DNA of 64,000 nt from NCBI GenBank assembly GCA_947561715.1, contig OX387205.1, forward strand, positions 6,515,001-6,579,000, written 5' to 3'. The stretch is from Ascidia mentula (lineage: Eukaryota; Chordata; Ascidiacea; Phlebobranchia; Ascidiidae). This document shows positions 1 to 11,205 of this stretch, one piece after another (the stretch's first letter is position 1; each line of letters starts with the position of its first letter). The position numbers were made by a program, and so were the translations under genes. Below the pieces are notes generated by a model. That model searched no databases. It was not told where the DNA came from and saw only the letters and a list, made by a program, of their open reading frames with translations.

Positions 1-235
1 GTAACTTTGTTAAACGTTGGAGTGGATTTGCTGAACATTGCACTGTGTCCACGATAGGTAGCTTTGTTAACGTTAAAGTTGATTTGGGTTGGAGTAGTTA
101 CGCAATACCGTGCACTCTGTCCACGATAGGTAGTTTTGTAAAAAGTTGAAGTAGTTTCGCTAAACATTTTACTGTGTCCACGATAAGTAACTTTGTAGAT
201 TTGCTGAACGTTGCATTGTATCCACGATAGGTAAC
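1..235. repeat. Degenerate tandem repeat, four copies
   Basis: The string TCCACGATAGGTA, or a one-base variant, recurs near positions 48, 120, 177 and 221. Between the copies lie similar stretches (CTTTGTTAAACGTT, GATTTGCTGAACATTGCA). Spacing varies from about 44 to 72 bases, so this is an old, diverged tandem array cut by the window edge. Reading frames across it are chance. Confidence 0.7.
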
Positions 236-1302
236 TCGACAAACGTAACAGTAGATAACTTGATCTGCCACACTATCATTGTTTACATACTCTCCCGTGC
301 AGTAAAAAAAGGTTATTAACCATACATTAAAGTGTCCAAAACTCCACTTTCTATGCCTTTCGAACGAAGAGTTGGACCTTCCAAGTTCCAAGATATCTAT
401 TGCCTGCCGCGTTTTCCAAATTTTTTTAAAAATCATTCATGCGTCACCGTAGAATGTTCAATCCAGCAATGTTGTTGTTTGTTGATTTCAAAGCGTAATG
501 GAGACTGTGTTTGTTAATTTTAATCGAAGAGTTGGGAGTCCAAAACTCTCGACCTGAAAATTGATTTAAAATGTTAGTCAGGTCGCAGATTGGCCGCAAT
601 TCTCAACCCTTTGGCCGCAAGTATTAAACGTTTTTTCGAGCACTTTACTTACGTATGGCGCATGTTGACCTTTTTCTGCAAACAGGAATCTCAAACGATT
701 AGATTTGGCCGTGTTGTTACCAGCTGTTTCGACATTTTTTATCTAGGGTTGCTAAATCCTTACAGGCCCCATTGGTATTAAATCGTCAAATTCAAAATTT
801 GAAGCCTCAATACACATACTGAGTGATTTGCTTTTTTGTCCGGAGTTATGGCTGTTTTAGCAACACCACAAATCATAAACAACACAAATTGAACTTGTCA
901 TTCCCACAAGCAAAATTTTTTGTAATGGAAATAATGATATGCTGTCTACAATCAAGGACATTGACAAACTTTTTTACCTACCATGTGGGGGTTTCATACC
1001 TGTATAATCAGAAAATATTAAATGTCATACAAAAAAGAGGAAAACTGTTTTTTATTTTGCTGCAGTTAAAGCTCGTATGTATGAAGAATATGAAGTGTGA
1101 GGAAAATAATTTCTATTTTATTGAAAGGTTCATCAATTTTTAAACTAACAAATTAACGTTTTACCTTATACCCTTACGGCCCCCATTAGCTTAAAAATGC
1201 TATGAGCAAAATACACACTTTCAACATGAAAGGCAAGTTTCCTAACTTAATTTTGCACATATTTCTGTCATGTTTGTACATAATAGGTACAAATAAATAG
1301 CA
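236..1302. other. Unassigned sequence upstream of Pin1
   Basis: No gene is recognisable. Two pairs of short direct repeats occur: GTCCAAAACTC near 332 and 538, and CGAAGAGTTGG near 363 and 525. A third pair, CCTTACAGGCCCCATT near 752 and CCCTTACGGCCCCCATT near 1168, suggests a dispersed repeat. The last part must hold the Pin1 promoter and 5' leader. An AG at 1299-1300, two bases before the Pin1 ATG, could be a trans-splice acceptor, but this is a guess. Confidence 0.4.
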
Positions 1303-2541
1303 ATGGCTGATTGTGACTCTCTCAGTCCTCTTCCTGATGGTTGGATCAAGAAAGAAAGTCGCTCATCTGGTTTGTTTAATAAAAAATTATGGTTTTGCTG
1401 ATTTTAATATTATGAAACATGACTTTGTTCATAGTTACAACTACAGATTAAACAAGTTCCAAATGATAGTTTGAAGAAAATGAAACCGTCATGAGTTGAA
1501 ATTTCTTAAGTCTATATGTTATTGCCAAACTCTTTTCTTTAATCAACCTTATTAACTGCATTTGAGCCTACTAGTATACAAGTGTACATTTCTTGTTATA
1601 TTTTAGGGAGACCATACTATATGAACAAGTACACACATCAAAGCCAATGGACAAGGCCAACTGAATCTGCAAAGCGTCCAGATAAACCAAAGGTTGTGTC
1701 TGAGAGAAGCCTTTTTGTTTTAAAAACCCAATCTTTTATTATTTTTTTATGCAAAAATAAACAGAGTGTGCATTGTTTTCACCTGCTTGTCAAACACAAG
1801 GATGTAAGACGCCCATCGTCATGGCGACAGGATGCCATTACGCGAACAAAAGAAGAAGCATTGGAAATAATTGAAGGTGATCTGAATGGTTACTATAGAC
1901 ATGACCATGTTGAACAAGTATTGTTTACCAAAGCATTTTCAACATTTTTTGGGTCACTTCTTCAATTTTACAAATTCGATATATTTAATTCAGAGAAAAA
2001 AATTGGAATCTATCTATTTTAAACTGGTAAAATTTGACATCATTGTGCATTGATTTGATATTACAGCTGTTATAGCTTATGGTCAAATATCACAACACTT
2101 GTAAATGTTATTCTTGTGGTATCTTGGCAAAGTAGTTATTTCTAGTGCATAGATGTAATGTAGTGTTTTTCATCACATTTTTTTTCTGCACAATAAAGTA
2201 ATCTTGGAAAATGTTAAAATAAATTACATTATTCTTGGTTCCTTGTATGTTTGTAGATTATCACCAGCAAATAATATCAGGAAGTAACAAGCTACAAGAC
2301 TTAGCAAAGCAATACAGTGACTGCAGCTCGGCAAAGAGAGAGGGGGATCTGGGAACATTTACAAGAGGTAAGTGCACATAACGAACTTTTATGATTGGCA
2401 TTTTGTAATTTCAAAAAATTTTTAATTGCAGGACAAATGCAAAAGCCTTTTGAAGAGGCATCATTTGCTCTTCACCCCGGTGAAGTTAGTGGTCCTGTGT
2501 TCACTGATTCGGGGATTCACATAATATTGCGCATTACATAA
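1303..2541 (+). CDS. PIN1: Peptidyl-prolyl cis-trans isomerase Pin1
   Basis: Five exons: 1303-1369, 1607-1692, 1765-1876, 2257-2367, 2432-2541. They encode 161 residues; human Pin1 has 163. Residues about 10-40 are a WW domain with W14 and W37, which in the family binds phospho-Ser/Thr-Pro. The parvulin domain follows. K61, R66 and R67 ([13 protein letters not shown]) match the phosphate-binding loop. H57, C111 (SDCSS), S152 and H155 (SGIHIILR) match the catalytic residues, so the enzyme looks intact. The WW-PPIase linker is shorter than in human. Intron 2 is only 72 bases and is open in frame, so one uninterrupted ORF runs through it; skipping it restores the conserved sequence. The role is nuclear phospho-dependent prolyl isomerisation. 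Codon phases agree at all four introns. Confidence 0.95.
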
Positions 2542-2676
2542 CAGACATCTTTTGTCTTCAATCATTGAATTCCAAAATTCTCAATTTGCCCAATGACTTT
2601 TATGCTATCTTCCGTTCTCATATATATTCCCTTGTTTTAGTGCTAAGATTGTTTGGGTACAAGTTTCACAACATGA

Positions 2677-2682
2677 AATAAA
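2677..2682 (+). terminator. Poly(A) signal of Pin1
   Basis: AATAAA lies 136 bases after the Pin1 stop codon and is the first such hexamer downstream. Confidence 0.6.
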
Positions 2683-2747
2683 CCCTTATTTAATAGTCCT
2701 TTCCAACCCAATTAGAAATTGTCACTATTTCTATCAGCAAAAAAAAT

Positions 2748-2753
2748 TTTATT
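2748..2753 (-). terminator. Poly(A) signal of the SH3BP5-like gene
   Basis: AATAAA on the minus strand lies 34 bases after the SH3BP5-like stop codon. The two convergent genes therefore end within about 70 bases of each other. Confidence 0.5.
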
Positions 2754-2786
2754 ATGCACAATAAAAGTGAATACAAAAAATAAACA

Positions 2787-4577
2787 CTATTTGGTAGACA
2801 AGGAAAGGTTTGCAACATTTAGCAACACCTCACTGTCGTTAGTCTTTCCACTTTCTGTCTTTTTTGTGTGAGGATCACCAGCAACAACTATAAAATAAAA
2901 AACATGAATTTTACATGTAATTGATTATGTAACACCAAATCATTCTAAGTACCTGATGCTAAAGATACCTCACTGCTGAAAGTGATACTCTCTGCACCAA
3001 CACCAGGCTCTCTTACGACATTTGGGGGTCCAGATTGACGGGCAGCATGTATATCCTCACTAATGCTTTCTAACTTGTGCAATGCTTCGGAGTAAAACTG
3101 TTTTTCTCTAGTAAGAGTTTCATCGACTTCTTTCACAGACTGTGTTAGCTCCTGCAAAAAACAAAACTTGTCATAAAGTTGTTCCACAACACATCTTCAT
3201 ATTACAAATACTTCTATTTTCTTTTTAGTTTCTTCTTTTTCCATGAAGTATTTTTGTGATTTATTGATATGTGTTCGCAAGTTACGTTCAAGTTTTTTAA
3301 CTTGATGTTCAGCATTTTTAAATAACTTGGCCCGTTGCTGGTGCTCTAGTTCACTTTTCATGCGTTCAATTTCCGCCTCATTGACCTGTTTACAAATGTT
3401 ACATACTATCATGTCCAGGAAATTTGTTAACTCCAAAAATAAATCTAGCTATGAAATAAAATGTAAAGGAAACAGTTCACAATTTATTTTGTAGGCCTCC
3501 AAAATTTCTGGTACGTATTCTATTGATTAAAATCTTTCCCAAACCTTTTTCTCAATTTTAACAGCCACTTTTAGGGCAGCCGATTGAATGCACGGTACAC
3601 CATTTAATGCAAAACATAGATTTTAATATTCAGGCCCAAATGCCTGATAAACACACCCTTAGTTCCTCACACAGAGCATTCAATTCCAAGCATTGTTTGT
3701 TTTTAATCAGATTTATTGATAAAAAGTTGAATGCAGTAATAATTTCAGTAGTAACATGCAAAAGCATGTATAATATTTGTTATTTAGCATATGTTGACTT
3801 ATATATACTTTTATGGATTAGTGGCATCCAATCCTGTTTCACGGCACAAAGTTTGGTCATGATAATTGGATAAAATCACCTATATTGAGCTGGGAATGTT
3901 TTGGATTGCTCAAAAAATACTGGAAGATATGACAATTAATTTTCTCACAATTGATATCAAGATAGAAATCATCAATATGACAAACTTTCAATCTGTATAG
4001 ATCTGCATTAACCAAGGTTCATTGTACAAAAACAATATTCAGGTAAATCTATTAAACACCTTTTGTGTTGCATGATTAAGCATGTCTGGCCAAGCAGTAT
4101 TAACATCGCAACAGTCTTTTAACATGCCTTGTTCTGCCACTGAAACCATTTCACGGGCCGCATTATGCATACTTACTGCCCTTTCATACTTAATAGCGGC
4201 CCTTTGTGCTTCTTGGAGTGCCTACAAAAATTTAACTTACATTATTCACTTTTCTTCAACAAAAATATTTTGCCTATTTACCTGCTTGGCAATATTTTTT
4301 GCATCAAAATAAGGTCGGGCCTTGTTGATTGAATCCCCCAGACGCTTACTTATTGCATTTAAATGTTGTGTTGATTCAGTTAAAGTAGTTCGATACAAAT
4401 TGCGCTTTTCCTTTGTCAAAAAGTAAATTTTGTGACAAAACAAATGGCAAAAATACAACACTAAAAAAACGTAATACTTACTGTTAATGTGTTTTCAAGA
4501 CTATTTATTGTTTCACTGGCAGAATTCAAAGATTCCAATTGTTCTTTTATTTTAGAATTAATGTTTGATGTTTCCAT
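2787..4577 (-). CDS. SH3BP5: SH3BP5 (SAB)-like coiled-coil protein
   Basis: Exons in transcript order: 4577-4482, 4410-4282, 4221-4060, 3385-3212, 3151-2953, 2887-2787. Phases agree throughout, giving 286 residues from the ATG at 4577. The protein is almost entirely long amphipathic helix. Family hallmarks include SINKARPYFDAK, SMHNAAREMVSVAEQG, LNHATQKVNEAE and THINKSQKYF, in the order seen in human SH3BP5 and SH3BP5L. It ends soon after the coiled-coil core (SEDIHAARQSG), so the long C-terminal tail of human SH3BP5 (455 residues) is mostly missing. Mammalian SH3BP5 binds JNK at mitochondria and acts as a Rab11 exchange factor; the same role here is inference. The frame stays open 5' of the chosen ATG to a stop near 4618. 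An upstream coding exon, now beyond the retrotransposon, is therefore possible. Confidence 0.88.
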
Positions 4578-4800
4578 GACTTCCCAGGCATTGCGCAAAT
4601 TAATCTCAGACAACCATGACCGCTATGATTTGAATTCAAATGGCGAAACAATATGAAACAGAAGGAAAAGTCCTACCTGTTCCACCCGTATAAACACTAT
4701 TGTCATAATGTCATTCTGGCGGAATCCAAATATGTTTTTTAGCCTAAAGCGTTCCGCATCAATGATTACAGTTACACTAGAAGGTTTATGTATATTTTTT

Positions 4801-4835
4801 GTATTTTGGCACGCGGTTGAATGTGACGTAACCCC
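4801..4835 (-). repeat. Inverted motif at the truncated end of the BEL/Pao element
   Basis: On the minus strand this reads GGGGTTACGTCACATTCAAC then CGCGTGCCAAAATAC. The same motif occurs on the plus strand at 10347-10380 and 10434-10470, and in diverged form at 19026-19062. The copies at 4801 and 10347 face each other across the retrotransposon. The conserved integrase sequence breaks off at its inner edge. Confidence 0.8.
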
Positions 4836-6492
4836 TGCATCAATCTCTCCCACACTCCACCCATGTGGCTTGCTCCTGGTGGGTTGAACGACCACTCCAC
4901 TTTCCGCTGGCGCAGGTAATCGCAGATCTGATTTTGGTTCCATTTTTCCACGTCTTCCATCATAACGCGGTTAGCACCGACCAAATTGGTTCGGTTATCC
5001 GAGTAAATGTGTGATATTGGACCACGTCGTGCAAGAAATCGCCTCAGGACGTTCAAAAAGGCGTCTGTAGTTAGGTCGGCAGCAACTTGTAAATGAACAG
5101 CACGTGTCGTCATACACGTAAACAGACATCCGTATCTTTTAATTTCGCATCTGCGTTGTCTGATCAGCAAAGGTCCGAAATAGTCCACACCGACGTGTGA
5201 GAATGGTGATTCGTCAACCTGCAATCTGGACGGAGGCAGGTCAGCCATCAGCTGCTGGCCTGGCTTGGCATTTCTTCGTCGGCAAAACAAGCAATGGCGT
5301 ATAACCGACGAACAGTCGCTCGGGCGTTCACTATCCAGTAACGCTGGCACAACAAACTCAATGTGTAGTTGATACCAGCATTTCCCGCATCTTGGGCGTG
5401 AACTTCTTGGGCAATTAATTCCGTGAGGCGACAATCATTGGACAGAATCGCCGGATGCCTCGTTTCGTAGCCCAACCTCGCGTTGTCGAGTCTGCCGCCA
5501 ACACGAAGTATGTCGTCCTTCAATATAGGGTCGAGCGCAGATTTTGGCAGCAGTTTACCCGTGGGTAGCAAAGCAAGCCAATCAGCAAAGTGCTGACGCT
5601 GCACAAACTTGACGAGTTCTGACTCAGCAATTTTTAATTCATCAACGGATATAGGCGAGTGTGACACGGTCACCTCTTTCTTTTTCGCTTTACAGTACAA
5701 GTAGCGTTTAAACCTGAGCAACCACAGTGACGAAAAATAGCCAATCAAACGATCAGTACCTTTTTCTTCGAGCGTTGTGAGGAAAACATCCGTCTTGATT
5801 CTTTCCAAGTCAAAGCTTTTGTAGACCTCAGCAGTAGTTGGTTTCTTAGTGAAACAATTTGGCCACTGGTCGGGTGTCTTTCGCAGGAACTCAGGTCCGG
5901 TTAACCACATTCCGCTGCACAGTGCATTCACAGTAACACCGCGAGACGCTGCATCAGCCGGGTTCTCGTCGGTTGGTACGTGCATCCAATCATGGACACA
6001 TGAGTGATTCAAGATCTGTGTAATTCGATTTCGCGAAAACACAGGAAAGTTCTTGCTGTCGGCGTGCAAACTTTGCAGCACGATGGATGAGTCTGTCCAA
6101 AACAGACAAGGACAGTCTTCAAAATCAAGTACATTTCACTGCATCCAAAGCAGCCTCCAGTTCCAGTCTTGGTATGGTTTGCCTTCCTGAACCGGAAAGC
6201 AGTGATTTGCCCATTACCAGCGAACTGACATCTACTGACCTCAGGTAACAAGCACAACCTCGTGCTTCGGACGAAGCGTCAGCAAAAACATGTAACTGTA
6301 CTTTGGACGCATTGGTGGTACCTCACAAAGGCTTTCTCGCCATTTTTGCCACCTGGCTTGATCCGTGGTCGGCACGACATCGTCCCATCCAATCTTCTGT
6401 TGACACACGTCCCTGTAGATCAATCTGGCTTCTAGGACCACGGGTGCAACGAGTCCAAGGGGGCCAAACAGGGAGTTTGTTACAGAGAGCAT
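4836..6492 (-). pseudogene. BEL/Pao pol remnant: RNase H region, zinc-binding and integrase core
   Basis: Similarity is spread over frames at 6492-6241, 6257-6009, 6081-5248 and 5434-4836, so at least three frameshifts are needed. The integrase core has HVGVDYFGPL with the first Asp, IYSDNRTNLVGANR with the second Asp (the family usually has SDNGTNF), and FNPPGASHMGGVWERL carrying the Glu. The HHCC zinc motif is broken by a frame change near 5300. Similarity ends a few residues after the catalytic Glu, so the C-terminal part of integrase is lost. It cannot encode an intact enzyme. Confidence 0.85.
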
Positions 6493-6673
6493 TCCGTAAT
6501 CGGTTTGTCCGGCAGGACGACATTAAATCTAAACTCGTCCTCCGGCAGACGCCAGCTGATTGCCAGAACACGTTCCTGTATCTCTCCGCCAAGCGGAATG
6601 TTCTGGATTGATTTGGACCTTTCTCTGTTAGGAACAGAGGTCATCACAGCGTCACTCGATGACAACCATTTTG

Positions 6674-8362
6674 TCAGCCTGAAACCTCCCATGGACAGTA
6701 AAAATTTTTCACCATTTTAATTCCCATTGCTTCTGTGGGGATTGATAATAAACAATTGTCCACATAAAAGTTTTTTCTCACAACCTCGGCGACACGAGGA
6801 TAAAAAAACTTCCCAAATTCACGTGCAGTTTCACGTAGGCAGAATGTGGCGCAGCTTGGGATAGACTTCGCGCCAAATAAATGAACAGTCATTCGGTGCG
6901 GCACAGGGTCCTTCAGTGTGTCGCCTCCTGGCCACCACAGGAATCTGAAGGCGTCACGATCCTGCTGCGTGACGCGTACTTGATGGAACATGGCTTCTAT
7001 GTCCGCAACCAAAGCCACGGCCTCTTTGCGGCATCTCAGAAGCACTCCAACCAACGAGTTCATCAAGTCTGGTCCTTTCATCAAGTGATCGTTGATAGAG
7101 TTACCGTCGCCCTTTGCGGCACAGTCAAAAACGATCTGAAGCTTATTCGGCTTCTTTGGGTTGACCACGGGGTGGTGAGGAAGGTACCACTTCCGACCCT
7201 CAGTACTAATATCTTCTTCTGGTACCCGTTCGGCATAACCTTGTTCCAGAAGGATTTTCATCTGCTGAACATACTTTTGACTTAAACTTGCATCACGTGA
7301 CAAACGCTTCTTAAGACCAGACAGTCGTTTCTGTGCCAATTTCAAAGTGTCGGGAAGAACATCTGCCGAATTTCGCCACAACAGTGGTAACTGGTAATGT
7401 CCATCTTTGTGTTCCACTTGCTTGGCCATGATGTCATATGCAATGACGTCTTTTGCTGAAAACTTCAATCCAAACTCCATTGCTTCCCTGTTGCTCCGGA
7501 GCCACTGGAGGAAGGATTCAGCATCCCCCAAATCACCACTTCGCATGGGGCAAGTTTCACCATCATCGGGCACGATGACATCATCGATGTTATTAAAGGG
7601 ATTGAAACGTTCAATTCCTTGCAACAGAAAACTACAGCCCCTGAAGGTTTTCTGTAGAGCATAACCTCTTAGCAACCAACCTAGAAGCGTTTTGACAGCG
7701 TCCGGGTACTCCGGATCAGGAGAGAACCGACTCTCCATACATCGACGAACTAAGTAGTTGTCTGTACCAATAAGTAATGTGACATACCCACCTTTGATTT
7801 GCGGTAAATGTACTCCCTTCAGATGCTTGGGACGATAAGGTGTTCCAAACTTTGGGACATGCCCAGGTGGGACAGGGATTTCGTCAAGTAGCGTCACTTC
7901 TGGTAAATTGATCTCCTCTCCTCCTGTCAAGGGCAGTACTGACACGGATATTTTCACGGTGTTCAACTCCTTTGCATTATTGATCGACCCGAGCTGCATA
8001 CGAACTGGTTCGCCTTCTACCTCAACATCCAACATGTCGATCAGCCGTTTCTCACAGAAGGTTTTGTCCGAACCAGTGTCCAGCAGAGCATATGTTTCAA
8101 TTTCCTTGACCCCAACGCGGACTCGAACAGAAACAATGTCTAACCAAGCGGACAATGAGTTGCTACCATGACAGCCCACGGTATTCAAGCAACTACTCTG
8201 CGTCAAAGACGCCGAGTCATTTCCACTTTTGTCCTCCGAAAATGCGTCTGTCGGTCGGGGTCTCGCCGGATTGTGCAGTAACACATGATGGTATGCACTT
8301 CCACAACCTTCCTCATGGCAAACCACTTCAAGACACCGGAAACACAAACCTTTCGCTCTCAC
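6674..8362 (-). pseudogene. BEL/Pao aspartic protease and reverse transcriptase segment
   Basis: A single 562-residue open frame. It starts in the tail of the gag zinc knuckle (GLCFRCLEV, then AYHHVLLHNP). The protease motif ALLDTGSDKTFC follows near residue 92. The RT begins around PVVNPKKPNKLQIVFDCAA and contains the first catalytic Asp in LVADIEAMFHQVRV. The YxDD box reads YVDN, so the last catalytic Asp is Asn, which should inactivate polymerisation. The frame is lost soon after this box. The length of the open frame suggests fairly recent decay. Confidence 0.88.
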
Positions 8363-9786
8363 AAATTGTCGTCGCTCACGATGCGATTTTCGTTTAAACG
8401 CATAGCAGACGTCGAGGTCATGCGGCTTTGCACAACAAGGACACGGTTTCTTTCGTTGTGTTCACTGTTGTTCGTTTTGCACCGATTTATGTGCACCAGT
8501 AGAAGCAATGGCGTTGTATGACGTCGCCTTGTGTCGTTTGATACCTTGATTCTTTTCTGGGCCTAAGGAAAGAGACCTTTCCCATATATCGAGTTGGCTT
8601 CCTCACTCTGCTTTACAACGAAATTTTCAAAATCCACGAAACGCGCGACTCTACCTGTTTTCCTTTGCAATGCAACAGATTCAGAAACCCATTACATTTC
8701 TCCACAGGTAGCTTGCTAGCAATAGCAACAATAAAACCGACGGAATCAACAGTAGACATACCAGTAATTTCCTCCAATGAGGAGGATGGCTAACTTTTCC
8801 AAACCGTCGGGGTCGTTTTGTCCAATCTTCGGACTTTCTTGCAACTTCCTTTCGCAGCACCGAGCGATGATATGTGGTTGACCATAGCGTTCGTACAATT
8901 CTTTAAAGCAAGTTCGTAGCTGATTGCAGGGTTTGAGGATGACGGATAGTGCCTCAGCTTTTCATTGACACTCGGCGTGCAATGTTGCAGCAAGTATGTA
9001 AGTCTTAAATCATCACAGTCTAATCTGCTAGCAATATGAATTTTGTATCGATTTGCAAATGACCAAATGTCCATAGTCCCCATCAAACTTTGTTATTTGT
9101 GGTTTTGGCAGAAAACGTTCACCAACCTCCGTATAATGGGGTCTAAACTGTTTCGGAGAGGTATGCCCGTTATGTGGCGAGTAAATGTTATCACGTGGTA
9201 CCTTTTGGCGACTAGGACGTTCGAATTCCTTGAACTTTATTTCATTTGGTTTAGGATCTTCGATCACTAATTCTTCAGGATTCCTTGGACACACTGTGTC
9301 ATTTCGGGGTTTGTATTTTAACGAACAAACACTCCCAACTTCTTCCCATGCGTTCAGTTCGGCTTCTGCTAATTCTAACGTCCGTTGAGATTCACGATCA
9401 GCGATTTCAGCTTCCAATTTTATTTTATCTAGTTCTCGTTCAGCTTCCAATTTTCTTTCTTCATCTTGCTTGCGTGCTAATCGAACACGTTTAGCTTCAC
9501 ACGACTTTCATTTAACTTAATACTGTATGTCGAGCTCCTAGAAAATCTTACGCTCCCAGTGTGAATAGTGGATTCACATCGTTTCGACGTTCTACTTGCG
9601 GGCGGTAAACGGCTTCCAACATAGGTTCATAACCTCGGTGTAGCTTGCTTCTACGGCAAGCAACGCTTCTTGCATTTTTTCCTTTTCGCGGTTGAGCATC
9701 ACCCTCTCAGCATCGAGGTAATCATCTTGTAACTGTTTTAATGCACAGCCAAGCCGTTTTCTCTTCTTCTTTGTCAGAACAGGCAT
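8363..9786 (-). pseudogene. BEL/Pao gag remnant
   Basis: Open pieces at 9786-9592, 9450-9028 and 9086-8790 give a charged, coiled-coil-rich N-terminus starting MPVLTKKKRKRLG, a segment with PQITKFDGDYG (the usual Pao gag FxGDP region) and further helices. The zinc-knuckle half, with several Cys and His, lies near 8550-8300. Stops and frame changes separate the pieces. Layout matches the second gag copy at 49993-51617. Confidence 0.75.
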
Positions 9787-10346
9787 GTTGTGGCTTCACA
9801 AACAATTGTAACAATGACAGTTCGAAACTTGGATGTAACGTGCTTTTTCTAGCCTATCGGTAGCGCTACACGTTGCACAGCGGTTTAGCACAAAATGTCT
9901 CGAAACGCGCTCCTAGCTTTCCCAAGCACAGAACACAAACAACGTCAACGCGCCGGAACAGGAGCGGTTTCTAGTTACAGAAACACAATTGTACATTGAA
10001 TATATGGACAAATTCACACTATGACAAATTCAATCGCACTTACCGAACTGTTTTGCGACCGATCTTATTCCGTAAATTGCCAGTAGTGACAACACATCTT
10101 TCAGTTGCATTAGTATAATCCAGAAAACTTTTCAATTGTAGCAGTTAACAAACTATTTCGCGTTTTGCAACTAAAACCTTATTCAAATAGAATCAGTATT
10201 ATCAAATGTACCACAATAACTGGCAACACAACTAGCAAAAAAAAACATGTCTACTGCGCAGCCTTTGTTACATAATAACGAGAGTTGTGCCAAATATATA
10301 AACATAACGTGAAAGAATTAACGAAATTGGGTTTGGGAATCTACAA

Positions 10347-10500
10347 GGGGTACGTCACATTCAACCGCATGCCAAAATACTTTCCGCCGGCATAATTCTT
10401 TTAAAATCTCTGTATCTGTTGCGTGTTTTGCTAGGGGGATACGTCACATTCAACCGCGTGCCAAAATACTTTCCGCCCCCTATACCCCCTCTGTATCTGT
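10347..10500 (+). repeat. Two-copy tandem repeat of about 89 bases
   Basis: Two units each carry TACGTCACATTCAACCGC, then TGCCAAAATACTTTCCGCC and CTCTGTATCTGT. They start at 10351 and 10440. The unit starts with the motif that also closes the other end of the retrotransposon in inverted orientation. Confidence 0.8.
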
Positions 10501-10951
10501 CAAGAATCTAGTGCTGATTAAACTGAAAAACAATTAAAATCGGTAATCGGTAAGATGCTTAAACGCGGTTAAGGGTCTTATTGTGTGCTTTAATTGTGTT
10601 TATATAAAAATATTGCAGATTCAAAATGCTAATAACAGCGATGAATTTTACTGTAAATAACGTAAGTGTCCTCAATACACAACCAATCAAAAAGAAATGC
10701 CCGCATTGAAAACTTTGAACGAGAATCCATTCAACAAATTTGTCACGTCTGAGTTGCACAAAACAGCTACGCAAAACATATTTCTGCATACTTTGTTTTG
10801 TCGCATGTCTAGCGAAAACGTCAAGAATTGTTTACGCCAGTCCTTATATGGTTAATACTTGTAGCACAAGGATGAATGTCCACTTGACTGTACGAATATA
10901 ATTGAAAAAATTGGCATAGAGGGTAAAATAATTGATACTTGTCCATTAAAC
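10501..10951. other. Unassigned AT-rich sequence
   Basis: No gene or clear repeat seen. The reading frame at 10559-10789 is low complexity and unlike any family I know. Confidence 0.4.
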
Positions 10952-10959
10952 ATGTAGAG

Positions 10960-11197
10960 CAGGGGTTCTTAACCTAGGGTCCATGAACCCCCAAGGGGTC
11001 CGAGAAGATACATTAAGGGGTCCATGAAACGAAATAAAATTATTCCGAAAATCCACGTATTTTCCTTTGTCCAGAAGGTTTTGCTGTCCACGAATTTTAA
11101 TTTTTCGACATTTGCAATGTGTTTCTTGCAAAGGGGTCCATAGCTTTTCAAAGAATGTTTTAGGGGTTCGCGATCCAAAAAAGGTTAAGAAACACTG
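10960..11197. mobile_element. Non-autonomous hAT-type element, 238 bases
   Basis: Ends are CAGGGGTTCTTAACCTAGGG and AAAAAAGGTTAAGAAACACTG, imperfect terminal inverted repeats starting CAG as in hAT elements. A perfect 8-base target duplication ATGTAGAG flanks it at 10952-10959 and 11198-11205. The interior has no coding potential. Confidence 0.9.
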
Positions 11198-11205
11198 ATG
11201 TAGAG

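Larger units (their letters stand above)
4836..10345 (-). mobile_element. BEL/Pao-type LTR retrotransposon, degenerate and 3' truncated
   Basis: Read on the minus strand the order is gag, zinc knuckle, aspartic protease, reverse transcriptase, RNase H region, integrase: the BEL/Pao order. A plausible 5' LTR boundary is the TGTAGATTCCC ending at 10345, with the LTR and leader occupying roughly 9800-10345. The 3' end of pol and the 3' LTR are absent, because integrase similarity stops near 4836. Several frameshifts and a changed RT catalytic residue make it non-autonomous. It is more GC-rich than flanking DNA. Confidence 0.85.

Noticed and set aside
98..436. 112-codon minus-strand frame
   Set aside because: It runs through the degenerate tandem repeat and has no family features.
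6881..7285. Plus-strand frames inside the 6.3-8.5 kb region
   Set aside because: They are antisense shadows of the BEL/Pao pol frame.
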